From: Nocardia carnea
Lineage (GTDB): Bacteria; Actinomycetota; Actinomycetes; Mycobacteriales; Mycobacteriaceae
DNA length: 64,000 nucleotides
Direction: 5' to 3'
NCBI RefSeq assembly: GCF_029868855.1
Contig: NZ_JARWOV010000043.1
Location: 1-64,000 of the forward strand
The notes beneath the pieces were generated by a model. That model was given only the letters and a program-made list of their open reading frames with translations. It searched no databases and was not told the origin of the DNA. Below are positions 26,836-38,247 of this stretch, piece after piece (the first letter of the stretch is position 1; the number at the start of each line of letters is the position of its first letter). The position numbers and the translations under genes are program-made.

Positions 26836-27693
26836 ATGCCACACACGGCGATACACCCACCCACCACACTGGATGGACACGGACCCATGGACAGTTTCGG
26901 GTTACGCCCCGACCGATTCGATGCCGCCGGCCAGGACCAGCTGGTCGATATCCGCGACCTACAGGCGGCGCTCCCCGGACTCGACCGGTTGCGCGCATGG
27001 GCGCACCAGGCACTCGCGCTACAGCCGGGTGAGCAGGCCGTCGATATCGGCTCCGGCACCGGCTCCGAGGTGCTCGCTTTCGCGGAGGCGGTCGGTCCCA
27101 CCGGGGTCGCCGCCGGGGTGGAGCCCGACCCCAATCTGCTGGCCGCCGCCGAAAGGCGGGCCGCCGACGCGCATTCCACGGCGACCTTCCACTCCGGCGA
27201 CGCCTACGGTGTGCCCTTCGGCCCCGAAACTTTCGACGCCGTACTGTGCGAACGCGTCTTCCAGCACCTCACGGCGCCCGCGCGCGCTGCTCGCGAGATA
27301 GCCCGTGTCCTGCGGCCGGGCGGCCGGGCCGTGGTGATGGATGCCGACTGGGGTTCGGCGATCGTGCACCCCGGCGACACCCGGGTGGTGCGCGAGGTCG
27401 TCGACACCCTGATATCGGCGACCACCAATCCCTATTCGGGCCGCCGATTGCAGGGACTGCTCACCGGAGCGGGCCTGGAGGTCGAGAGCACCGGGTCGCA
27501 TGCGCTGGTCCAGGAGCGGTCGGTGGGGGCCGGCGCGCTGGTCAGCAGGGTCTCCGCCATGGCGGTGGCGCGCCGGGTGATCACCGAGTCCGAGCGTGAC
27601 CGGTTACTCGCCGACTTGGCCGCGGGCGCCGCGAGCGGCGATATCCACCTGTCGGTGACGATGTTCGCCGTGCACGCCCGCAAACCGGCCTGA
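26836..27693 (+). CDS. Class I SAM-dependent methyltransferase (UbiE/MenG-like)
   Basis: 285 residues. The SAM-binding motif V-D-I-G-S-G-T-G-S-E-V near residues 70-80 is followed by the acidic ribose ligand (G-V-E-P-D), the D-A-V-L-C-E-R-V-F-Q-H-L motif and V-L-R-P-G-G-R motif III: a complete methyltransferase core. Substrate unknown. Two starts are possible, ATG 26836 and ATG 26887 (M-D-S-F-G); neither has a strong ribosome-binding site. Divergent from the HhH-GPD gene. Confidence 0.85.
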   Translation: MPHTAIHPPTTLDGHGPMDSFGLRPDRFDAAGQDQLVDIRDLQAALPGLDRLRAWAHQALALQPGEQAVDIGSGTGSEVLAFAEAVGPTGVAAGVEPDPNLLAAAERRAADAHSTATFHSGDAYGVPFGPETFDAVLCERVFQHLTAPARAAREIARVLRPGGRAVVMDADWGSAIVHPGDTRVVREVVDTLISATTNPYSGRRLQGLLTGAGLEVESTGSHALVQERSVGAGALVSRVSAMAVARRVITESERDRLLADLAAGAASGDIHLSVTMFAVHARKPA

Positions 27694-27697
27694 TCCC

Positions 27698-29617
<1,920 letters not shown>

Positions 29618-29812
29618 GCCGAGCAGCATACCTGCCACCCCGGTGCATCGTGAAAACGCCCGCTCATTCCGGCCGGCGCGATCGCTCACCTACCGCGGCA
29701 GCCCGGCCGATATATCATGAATAGCCTTACACTGCAACATATCCAATACTTCAGCGCTGCTGAGCACCCAATTGTGACGGCCGTCGCGCCCGACCGCGGC
29801 GACGGTGCCATT

Positions 29813-30511
29813 ATGGGCGCCGTGGATCCCCAGGTGATCGAGATCGTTCAGAGTTCCCCGGCCTGGTGGCAGTCGTGGCTGCCGCTGCTCGGTTCGCTCG
29901 CGCTCGGTGGTGCGGCTGTGATCGCCGTACTGGTCAACAATCGGACGAACCGGGATGCGATCGCCGCCGCCGACGAGCGGGCCCAGCGGACCCTGTCCGT
30001 CGCATCCCAGCACCAGAGCGCCAGCGCTCAGCAGCAGGCCGATACCGCCCGGCTGCAGCTCGACGCCGCCCACCATCAGGTGGAATCCGCCCACGCCGTG
30101 GCACTGGTCCAGGCGAGCGAACACTGGCGCCGGGATGCCGTTGCCGGCGCGGTGGCCGATTCGCTGGGCATGTCCAGTCGTATCTGTCAGGCATTGCGCC
30201 GCGACGAGGGCTGGACCGACGAACTGATCGGCGATCTGATCCACGACCTGGAAGCCGGCTCGGATCGGGCCAATGTGCTGCGGCTGGTCGGCTCGGACCC
30301 GCACTACAAGCAGTGGCGCCGACTGGCCGATACGCTCTCCGACGTACTGCTGTCGGCCCTCACCCTGCAGCGGAAGAAGTTGCAGGACGCACCGCCGGAG
30401 GAGATCCGCGCGGCCCGCGATCACAAGACCCAGATGCTCGGCGAGGTACGCGTCGCCGAACGCGATCTCATCATCGCCACCCGCGAAGAACTGGGTATCG
30501 ACCCGAACTGA
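29813..30511 (+). CDS. Membrane-anchored coiled-coil protein, unknown function
   Basis: 232 residues from ATG 29813. The open frame reaches 29717, but those first 32 codons are A+T rich at third positions and unlike the rest. One membrane helix lies at about residues 18-38 (W-L-P-L-L-G-S-L-A-L-G-G-A-A-V-I-A-V-L-V). A long Ala/Gln/Arg-rich coiled coil (about 40-100) with Q-H-Q-S-A-S-A-Q-Q-Q follows, and a helical C-terminal domain of about 120 residues. No recognised family. The A+T-rich stretch 29705-29760 is a likely promoter. Confidence 0.65.
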   Translation: MGAVDPQVIEIVQSSPAWWQSWLPLLGSLALGGAAVIAVLVNNRTNRDAIAAADERAQRTLSVASQHQSASAQQQADTARLQLDAAHHQVESAHAVALVQASEHWRRDAVAGAVADSLGMSSRICQALRRDEGWTDELIGDLIHDLEAGSDRANVLRLVGSDPHYKQWRRLADTLSDVLLSALTLQRKKLQDAPPEEIRAARDHKTQMLGEVRVAERDLIIATREELGIDPN

Positions 30512-30709
30512 CGCCGGCATGCGTGCCACTGTCGTGCCAGGATGTCACCTGTTGGCGTTCGGGGACATCCGCCGGCACCGCGGTGCGCGGATTCGCACCA
30601 CGATGGCGGGGGATTCACTGCCGACCCAGGTCGCCGGAGTGGTTTCACTTCGACTGTCGAGCGGGCCACGAACAGTATCCGACTCCGGACGATCCCCGAG
30701 ACCGACTCG

Positions 30710-32233
30710 TCAGCCGCGCAGACGCGGTAGTTCACGCAGCGCATCCCGCAAATGGCCGGCGTAGATATCCGGATCCACGACATCGGGGTCGGCGTGTACC
30801 GACAGCGTGACGGTCTCGCCCAGTCCGTGGATTCCGTGGGTGAGATGCATCACCGCGCCGAGCGCGGGGAAACCGCCGGTGAACCGCACCGGCGCACCGC
30901 CGAAGGTCAGGTCCGCGGGACCCCGGTTCACGCTGGAGACCACGGTATGCCCGGTGATCTGCTCGGGCGTGCTGTGGATCGGATAGGTGCGGACATCCCG
31001 GCGCAGCAGGAGCGGCGGCAGCACGGCATCGACGGCGTCCTGCGCATCGTGTAGCGGATGCCGGGCGCGCTCGCGGCGAGCAGCCAGCTCCGCCGCGATC
31101 GCCGCTGCCCGGCGCCGCGGGTCCTGCTCACCGGCGGCGAGGTCCACGCCGAGGCTGCGATAGTTGTTCCGGACACCACGGCGGGTCGGCAGGGCCATCG
31201 GCACCTGCGCCCCCAGCCGGGTGACTTCCGCACCGCGGCCCCGCAGATACTGCTCGACCGCGATCGATACCGCCGTCAGCCCCACGACTGTGACGCTGAG
31301 CCCGGGAACGCGGAAATCTTCCGCTGGGCACACCAGCATCCGTACCGCATGCCCAGCCACCACGGCGGGCCTGTTCAGCGGCCCCGGCGGATATCCGGGT
31401 CCGGGCGGCGGCACCCGGCCGGCCGCGGTGAGTGCCGCGAGCTCGTTTCGTGCCCGCGCGGCGGCCAGACCGCGTCGAACCGTACGAGCGACACCCACGG
31501 GCAACAGCACGGCGGCCCGCAACGAAGCGAGACGAACGGCCGAGATCACCCCCGGGCTCGTGCGGTGGCCCATGGGTAATGCACCGGTGTGGGGTACCGG
31601 CGCGGGTCCGGCGGCACCCGAGGACGTGAACTCCCGTCCCGAGGACCCAGCCCGGTCGGATTCACCCACCTTCGATACCGGCTCACCAGCACGGGCTACA
31701 GACAGACCGGCCTGCGGCGCAAGCTCGGCCCCGGGTGACTCCGGCGCGGGCACGTCCCACGACGTTGGTTCCGTGAACAAGGCGCGGGCGATCCGCGCAG
31801 CTCCGCGGCCGTCGACCAGTGCGTGCGATATCTGCAGCACGACCACTGTCGCCTGCGGGTCGGGTACCGGACTGTCCCGGATCCCGCGGAAGATGTGCAA
31901 CAGCCAGGGAGATTCCCGCGCGTCGACACCGGTGCCGGTCAACCGGCCGAGCGCGGTGAGTAGTTCCGGCCAATGGGGTGCGGGAAGCCGGTGCTGTCGG
32001 ATCTGCGCAGCTGTGGGCTCGGCGGGAATCCACATCGGATATGCCAGGCCTGTGCGGTCCTCGTGTAATCGCTGCCGCAATTCCGGGACGGCGGCGCACC
32101 GCTGGAGTATCTCGTCGCGTAACGCGCTGTCCGCACGGTCGGACTCCGCGAAACAGTAGAGGAGGAATTGGTCGTTGCGGGTACGCCGGGACAGCCAGTA
32201 CATGGTGGCGTCCGGAGCTGCCAGCGAGATCAC
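30710..32233 (-). CDS. WS/DGAT-type acyltransferase (wax ester/triacylglycerol synthase family)
   Basis: 507 residues from GTG 32233 (V-I-S-L-A-A-P-D-A-T-M-Y-W-L-S), the usual opening of these proteins. The active-site motif, normally H-H-x-x-x-D-G, reads S-H-A-L-V-D-G near residue 150: the second, catalytic histidine and D-G are kept but the first histidine is serine. The C-terminal half has the family's G-x-x-V-R-F-T-G-G-F-P and H-G-I-H-G-L-G-E-T-V segments. Enzymes of this family join acyl-CoA to diacylglycerol or fatty alcohol to make storage lipid. A close paralogue group has condensation activity instead, so the reaction is not certain. Confidence 0.82.
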   Translation of the reverse strand: MISLAAPDATMYWLSRRTRNDQFLLYCFAESDRADSALRDEILQRCAAVPELRQRLHEDRTGLAYPMWIPAEPTAAQIRQHRLPAPHWPELLTALGRLTGTGVDARESPWLLHIFRGIRDSPVPDPQATVVVLQISHALVDGRGAARIARALFTEPTSWDVPAPESPGAELAPQAGLSVARAGEPVSKVGESDRAGSSGREFTSSGAAGPAPVPHTGALPMGHRTSPGVISAVRLASLRAAVLLPVGVARTVRRGLAAARARNELAALTAAGRVPPPGPGYPPGPLNRPAVVAGHAVRMLVCPAEDFRVPGLSVTVVGLTAVSIAVEQYLRGRGAEVTRLGAQVPMALPTRRGVRNNYRSLGVDLAAGEQDPRRRAAAIAAELAARRERARHPLHDAQDAVDAVLPPLLLRRDVRTYPIHSTPEQITGHTVVSSVNRGPADLTFGGAPVRFTGGFPALGAVMHLTHGIHGLGETVTLSVHADPDVVDPDIYAGHLRDALRELPRLRG

Positions 32234-32280
32234 CGGCCCGACCCTAGCCGCCACCGCGGCCCCTACCGCGGACAGGCAAA

Positions 32281-32307
32281 GGCCCCGGGCCAACCGGACC
32301 CGGGGCC
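32281..32307 (-). terminator. Terminator after the DUF397 gene
   Basis: Perfect 9-bp arms (GGCCCCGGG 32281-32289, CCCGGGGCC 32299-32307) with a 9-base loop, followed on the minus strand by TTT. It separates DUF397 from the WS/DGAT gene, which therefore needs its own promoter or read-through. Confidence 0.75.
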
Positions 32308-32331
32308 GTACTGCCTGATATCGGGATAACC

Positions 32332-32541
32332 TCAGGCGCCGCGGAGATCTCCCGCCGACACGCCGGACAGGAACTCGGCCCATTCACCGGGCGCGAAGGC
32401 CAGCACCGGCCCGTTTCCGCGGTCCTTGGTATCGCGGACCGCGACGTTGCCGTCTACGAGAAATGCCACCTCCACGCAGTTCCCGTCCGGGCCACTATAT
32501 GAGCTTTTCCGCCACACAGCACCCGTCATATCCACCTTCAC
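32332..32541 (-). CDS. DUF397 domain small protein (orphan)
   Basis: 69 residues with the family signature W-R-K-S-S-Y-S, then C-V-E-V-A, V-R-D-T-K and a final W-x-x-F. The start is GTG 32541 with GAAGGAG nine bases upstream. DUF397 proteins normally sit beside an XRE regulator with a DUF5753-type sensor domain and modulate it; here no such gene is next to it. The XRE protein at 56850-58037 is 24 kb away and has its own small partner genes. Confidence 0.88.
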   Translation of the reverse strand: MKVDMTGAVWRKSSYSGPDGNCVEVAFLVDGNVAVRDTKDRGNGPVLAFAPGEWAEFLSGVSAGDLRGA

Positions 32542-32984
32542 GGCACTGCACTCCTTCGCTGCGTCGATAACGATATTCGATCCTGCATAGTTCTCGAACT
32601 AGCTGGTATCCGGTGGATGACACCGAATACTTCAGATGCACGCGCAGATAGCGAGCAATTTTCCGGTTTGCCGGGTTCGGTCTATGGGACTCGCACTGTC
32701 CGCGAACACACCTCACGCGATGGCTCAAACCCCTTGTGAGCGGCCACGCATCCGGAAGACTAGCAGGTTCACGGCTAATTTGCCCACCTCTTGCCAACCG
32801 AACCAATAGCCTTGTCAATTCCGCTAAGATGCGCCATTGCCACGCAATTGCCGACTTATAAGGATGACTTTGCTCGAAAATATCCGGAATGGTCCGGACG
32901 GAATGGTACGGAAACATCGGAAGTGATTGTTACGTGATCGCTTATTCGTCCTATGTCAATCCCCCTGGCGCACACTCCGCGCGC
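32542..32984. other. A+T-richer intergenic region before the DUF309-gluQ operon
   Basis: About 440 bp of lower G+C with stop codons in most frames. The minus-strand open frame at 32495-32917 has no credible protein features, so I do not call it. It may carry promoters in both directions, or be the site of a lost XRE partner of DUF397. Confidence 0.35.
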
Positions 32985-33005
32985 ATGGAGCGCAATGATG
33001 GCGGC

Positions 33006-33539
33006 ATGCCCGAACGCGATCGCGACGATCAGGGACGCGCCACCAATGCCCGGCCGCGCGACCGGCTGGGACGCCCGCTACCACCGGGTTCTTCCGGAGT
33101 TCCGCGGATCCCCGACGATCTGGACCTCCCACCCGGCGAGGCACTCGCCTACGCGCAGCAACTCCTGGACCAGGGCCTGGCCTTCAACGCCCATGAGGTC
33201 CTGGAATCGGTCTGGAAGAACGGCCCGGCGGCCGAGCGCATGCTGTGGCAGGGCCTCGCGCAGTACGCGGTCGGACTGACCCATATCCAGCGCGGCAATC
33301 CCAAGGGGGCCCGGACACTGCTGCTCCGCGCGATCGAGCGCATCCGGGCATTCGACCCGGCCACAGCCGGCCATCCCACCGGGACACTCCCCTATGGTCT
33401 CGACGGGCCGGGCCTCATCGCCCATGCCGAAGCACTGCTGGCCGAACTGGACCAACAGGTCCAGGCGCGACCGGGCACGCCCCTATCCCTCGCTGAACGC
33501 GCCGGGCTCATGCCCCGCCTGACCGGCGACCTACCATGA
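33006..33539 (+). CDS. DUF309 protein
   Basis: 177 residues from ATG 33006 (ATG 32985 is an alternative). After a 35-residue polar leader the DUF309 core appears: F-N-A-H-E-V-L-E-S-V-W, then W-Q-G-L-A-Q-Y-A-V-G-L-T-H and a helix ending A-L-L-A-E-L. The conserved H-E and histidines look like a metal-binding helical bundle, function unknown. The stop overlaps the gluQ start by 4 bp (ATGA), so the two genes are coupled. Confidence 0.83.
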   Translation: MPERDRDDQGRATNARPRDRLGRPLPPGSSGVPRIPDDLDLPPGEALAYAQQLLDQGLAFNAHEVLESVWKNGPAAERMLWQGLAQYAVGLTHIQRGNPKGARTLLLRAIERIRAFDPATAGHPTGTLPYGLDGPGLIAHAEALLAELDQQVQARPGTPLSLAERAGLMPRLTGDLP

Positions 33540-34486
33540 CGGCGATGCCCACCGACCCCGCGCCCAGTACGCCCACCGCCGGCGCCGGCCGGTACGCCCC
33601 GAGCCCGTCGGGCGATCTGCACCTCGGCAATCTGCGCACCGCGCTGCTGGCGTGGCTGTTCGCCCGCAGCACCGGCCGCCGCTTCGTACTCCGCGTGGAC
33701 GACCTGGACCGGGTACGGCCCGGCGCCGAAGAACGTCAGCTCGGGGATCTCGCCGCCCTCGGCATCGACTGGGACGGCCCGGTTCTGCACCAATCGGATC
33801 GGCTGGGCCGCTACGACTCGGCCGTCGGCCGGCTCACCGAAGCAGGCCTGACCTACGAATGCTTCTGCACCAGAAGAGAGATCCAGCAGGCCGCCACCGC
33901 CCCACACGGCCCGCAGGGCGCCTACCCGGGCACCTGCCGCGATCTCACCCCCGCCGAACGCGACTCGCGGCGCGCCGCCGGACGCCCGGCCGCGCTCCGG
34001 CTGCGGGCGGCCCGTCGCGATTTCGAGATCACCGATCGCCTGCACGGCAAGTACCGCGGGCCGGTGGACGATCTCGTGCTCCGCCGCGGCGACGGAATCC
34101 CGGCATACAACCTGACCGTCGTGATCGACGATGCCGAACACGGTGTCGATCAGGTGGTACGCGGTGACGATCTGCTGCCCTCGACCCCGCGGCAGGCCTA
34201 CCTCGCCACCCTGCTGGGCCTGCCCGTCCCCGAATACGCGCACGTACCGCTGGTACTGAACACGGCCGGACGGCGGCTGGCCAAACGTGACGGCGCGGTC
34301 ACCCTCGCCGATCGCCGCCACCGCGGCGACTCCGTGCGCGATGTGGTCGCACTGTTGGCTGCCTCACTGGGATTGTCCGGCGGCAGCGCGGAGGAACTGC
34401 TCACCGGATTCGATCCCGGCCGACTGCCCCGGACCCCGTGGATACTGGACCCCGACAGCTTGGTGTGTGCGGCCGGGGGTCCGTAA
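33536..34486 (+). CDS. gluQ: Glutamyl-Q tRNA(Asp) synthetase
   Basis: 316 residues, matching the length of GluQ-RS, which lacks the anticodon-binding domain of glutamyl-tRNA synthetase. It has the H-I-G-H-type motif as H-L-G-N (S-G-D-L-H-L-G-N-L-R), the zinc site beginning C-F-C-T-R-R with a later Y-P-G-T-C, and a K-M-S-K-like loop as R-L-A-K-R-D-G-A. It activates glutamate and attaches it to queuosine at position 34 of tRNA-Asp. That only makes sense if the cell makes or salvages queuosine, consistent with tgt and a YhhQ-type transporter 2-5 kb away. Confidence 0.93.
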   Translation: MTAMPTDPAPSTPTAGAGRYAPSPSGDLHLGNLRTALLAWLFARSTGRRFVLRVDDLDRVRPGAEERQLGDLAALGIDWDGPVLHQSDRLGRYDSAVGRLTEAGLTYECFCTRREIQQAATAPHGPQGAYPGTCRDLTPAERDSRRAAGRPAALRLRAARRDFEITDRLHGKYRGPVDDLVLRRGDGIPAYNLTVVIDDAEHGVDQVVRGDDLLPSTPRQAYLATLLGLPVPEYAHVPLVLNTAGRRLAKRDGAVTLADRRHRGDSVRDVVALLAASLGLSGGSAEELLTGFDPGRLPRTPWILDPDSLVCAAGGP

Positions 34487-34534
34487 TCTGGCCTGCGACC
34501 GGGTCTTTACGATTTTCGAGTTCAGGCAGGCGAG

Positions 34535-35221
34535 ATGACCAGTGGCGGGTACGACCCCAGCAACCACCCCCAGGCCGGGCAACCGTACGGGCAGCCGCCG
34601 CAGTACGGCGCTCCCGGACCGTATGCGCCGCCGCCCGGCCCGCCCGGGCAGCAGCCGCCACCGCCGCAGCCCTACGGGCAGCAACCGCCACCGCCACCGC
34701 AGAACGAGCGGCCCCTGTATCAGCAGACCGTGCATCCGCAGCCGCAGTACGGCGGCCACCTGTACGGCCAGTTCGATCCCGCCTTCGGTGTGCCCGGCAA
34801 GGTATGGCCTCGATTCACCGCCCGGTTGATCGACAACCTCATCGTCGGATTGCCGCTGGCGATCCTGCTGAATTTCGTGGTCATGCCGAATATGAGTGGT
34901 CTGTCCGGTATGTCGGTCAGCTACGCGATCGTCTTCGCCGCCGTCCTGCTGTACTTCGTGCTGATGGAGAGCCGGACCGGCGCGACCTTGGGCAAGAAGA
35001 TCATCGGACTCAAGGTCGTAGCGCCCAACGGCGCACCCACCGTCCCACCGTTGGCCTCCCTGAAACGCAATGTGTACCTGGCCGTATCGATCATCCCGTG
35101 CCTGGGCTGGGTGGCCGGGCTCGCGCTGATGATCTACATGGCCGCAACCATGGACAAGGACCCCAACAAACAGGGCTGGCACGACAAACTCGCCGGCGGA
35201 ACCCAGGTCCTGGAGGCCTGA
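34535..35221 (+). CDS. RDD-family membrane protein
   Basis: 228 residues. The first 85 residues are a Gln/Pro/Tyr-rich tail (repeats of Q-P-P-P-P and Y-G-Q), followed by the RDD domain: F-T-A-R-L-I-D-N-L-I in the first helix, a second helix (Y-A-I-V-F-A-A-V-L-L-Y-F), the G-A-T-L-G-K-K-I-I-G-L-K-V motif and a third helix. RDD proteins are small membrane proteins of mostly unknown function, sometimes linked to ion or salt tolerance. Convergent with the DUF4190 gene, ten bases apart. Confidence 0.87.
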   Translation: MTSGGYDPSNHPQAGQPYGQPPQYGAPGPYAPPPGPPGQQPPPPQPYGQQPPPPPQNERPLYQQTVHPQPQYGGHLYGQFDPAFGVPGKVWPRFTARLIDNLIVGLPLAILLNFVVMPNMSGLSGMSVSYAIVFAAVLLYFVLMESRTGATLGKKIIGLKVVAPNGAPTVPPLASLKRNVYLAVSIIPCLGWVAGLALMIYMAATMDKDPNKQGWHDKLAGGTQVLEA

Positions 35222-35230
35222 GCGGAACGG

Positions 35231-35770
35231 CTACGCGGACGCGGCGAAAATCAACACGACGTACAGCACCCACAGCACGATCCAGGCAACTCCGACCCAG
35301 ATCCCGGCCAGCGCCATACCGCGACCCTGCTGACCGTTTTCGCGGATCTGGCCGAGCGCGATCACGCCCATGATGATCCCGGCGATGGCCCCGATCCCGC
35401 AGCCGATACCCACCAGCGAGGCGATCAGTGAGGCGATCGCCAGCCCGTTGGTGCCGTTGGCCGCCGGATAGCCGTAGGGCTGATAGCCCATCGGATATCC
35501 CGGCCCGGGAGGCGGGCCGGGATACGACGGATTGGCAGGATACGACGGATTCGCGGGCATCGCCGGGTACGGCTGCTGCGGGCCCGGTGTGGGCGGCACT
35601 CCGTACGTCGGGGTCGCGGGCGGCGGCGTGGGAGCGGGCGCCGGGGACGAGGGGTACGACGGGTAACTGGACGGTTCGCCCGCGGACGGCTGTGCGTTCG
35701 CAGGATCCGACGATACGCCCGACCCCCCGTACTGCTTCCACCATTCGTCGGAGTTGCCGGGGTTCGTCAT
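35231..35770 (-). CDS. DUF4190 small membrane protein with Pro/Tyr-rich N-terminus
   Basis: 179 residues. The N-terminal 100 are Pro/Tyr/Ser-rich with repeats of N-P-S-Y-P. Two membrane helices follow (N-G-L-A-I-A-S-L-I-A-S-L-V-G-I-G-C-G, and a second near the end) with G-Q-I-R-E-N-G-Q-Q-G-R-G between them, the DUF4190 signature. Function unknown. It lies between RDD and the YhhQ-type transporter gene on the opposite strand. Confidence 0.85.
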   Translation of the reverse strand: MTNPGNSDEWWKQYGGSGVSSDPANAQPSAGEPSSYPSYPSSPAPAPTPPPATPTYGVPPTPGPQQPYPAMPANPSYPANPSYPGPPPGPGYPMGYQPYGYPAANGTNGLAIASLIASLVGIGCGIGAIAGIIMGVIALGQIRENGQQGRGMALAGIWVGVAWIVLWVLYVVLIFAASA

Positions 35771-35795
35771 GCCTACACCCTATTCGAGAGTTTGA

Positions 35796-36581
35796 TTGGA
35801 TAGCCGGGTGGAAGACTCCAACAAATCCCCGTTACCCGGCAAGTCTGGACACCCCGCGCCCGATCACGTGGCATTCGCCCAGGTGGCGCGGGGGTATTAC
35901 ACGCCTATCGTCGTGTTGTTCACGGCAACACTGCTCATCTCCAATATCTGCGCGACAAAGGGCGTGCAGTTCTTCTCCGGTAGTTCGCTGAATCTGGGCC
36001 CGCTGGAGGTCCTGCCCATCACCACCGACGCCGCCTTCTTCCTGTTCCCCCTGGCCTACGTTCTCGGTGATGTACTGAGCGAGGTCTACGGATTCCGGGC
36101 CACCCGGCACGCCGTGTTCTACGGTTTCACCGCCCTGCTGGTCATGGTGGTGTGCTTCGCCATCGCGATCCAGTTGCCGCCGGCGGTGTTCTACGAGAAC
36201 CAGGAGGCGTTCCGCAGCGTTATCGGCACCACCCCGCAACTGGTGGCGGCCGGGCTCGCAGGCTATGTCGTGGGCCAGCTGCTCAACTCCGCGACCCTGG
36301 TGCTGATCAAGGAACGAACCCGCGAAAAGTATCTGTGGGCCCGCCTGATCGGTTCGACGGTGGTGGGTGAACTGGCCGACACCCTGATCTTCTGCTCCAT
36401 CGCGGCCACCGCGATCGGAATCGACAGCTGGAGTCAGTTCGTCAACTACGTGATCATCGGTTTCCTGTGGAAAACGCTGGTCGAAGTGCTGATGCTCCCG
36501 GTGACCTACCAGGTCATCGGCCTGCTCAAAAAGCACGAACCCACCTACGCCCCCCGCGAAACCTCCCCACTGCGTTCCTGA
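35796..36581 (+). CDS. yhhQ: Queuosine-precursor transporter, YhhQ/VUT family
   Basis: 261 residues with six or so membrane helices: Y-T-P-I-V-V-L-F-T-A-T-L-L-I-S-N near the start, then the T-D-A-A-F-F-L-F-P-L-A-Y-V-L-G-D-V-L-S-E-V-Y-G signature, F-R-S-V-I-G-x-x-P and the late G-S-T-V-V-G-E-L-A-D-T. Family members import preQ0, preQ1 or queuine. The frame opens at TTG 35796 with GAGAG upstream; GTG 35808 is an alternative start. A perfect 12-bp hairpin follows the stop. With tgt and gluQ nearby it supports uptake of a queuosine precursor from outside. Confidence 0.88.
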   Translation: MDSRVEDSNKSPLPGKSGHPAPDHVAFAQVARGYYTPIVVLFTATLLISNICATKGVQFFSGSSLNLGPLEVLPITTDAAFFLFPLAYVLGDVLSEVYGFRATRHAVFYGFTALLVMVVCFAIAIQLPPAVFYENQEAFRSVIGTTPQLVAAGLAGYVVGQLLNSATLVLIKERTREKYLWARLIGSTVVGELADTLIFCSIAATAIGIDSWSQFVNYVIIGFLWKTLVEVLMLPVTYQVIGLLKKHEPTYAPRETSPLRS

Positions 36582-36588
36582 CCAGCCC

Positions 36589-36620
36589 CGTTGTCCCCGG
36601 ACACCGCACCGGGGACAACG
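36589..36620 (+). terminator. Terminator of the YhhQ-type gene
   Basis: Perfect 12-bp arms (CGTTGTCCCCGG 36589-36600, CCGGGGACAACG 36609-36620) with an 8-base loop, starting eight bases after the stop codon. Confidence 0.75.
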
Positions 36621-36903
36621 GATATCGCTCCGCACGGGCGTGTCCCTTTCCTCCACACGGTTCACCCCACCGGGCGGGGCCCGCCCCTGGTCTGGACTGA
36701 CGGAGCGGGGGAGCGAAGCGGAGGAGCGGAGGAGGGAAGACCAGGGGTTAATAGGGCCCCACCCTCGAGACGCGGAGCGCCTCCAAAATTACAGCCCCGC
36801 CCTTCGCGGATGCTCTACCTCGAGAGACGGAAGGTCTACCCCGACAGCAGCGTCGACCGGAGATCCGACGCCTGCGTCCGGAGGCAACGGAATCAGGCGC
36901 AGA
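36621..36903. repeat. Purine-rich inverted-repeat element between transporter and tgt
   Basis: Perfect arms CCCCTGGTCT (36684-36693) and AGACCAGGGG (36738-36747) enclose 44 bases rich in GGAGCGG-type purine repeats. Just upstream GGGCGGG-G-CCCGCCC (36672-36686) is a second dyad. The purine part resembles the motif at 26746-26790. The remaining 150 bp toward tgt show nothing else. Confidence 0.5.
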
Positions 36904-38245
<1,342 letters not shown>

Positions 38246-38247
38246 GA

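Noticed and set aside
32495..32917. Minus-strand frame upstream of DUF397, hoped to be an XRE partner
   Set aside because: No helix-turn-helix, odd composition, overlaps the DUF397 start region.
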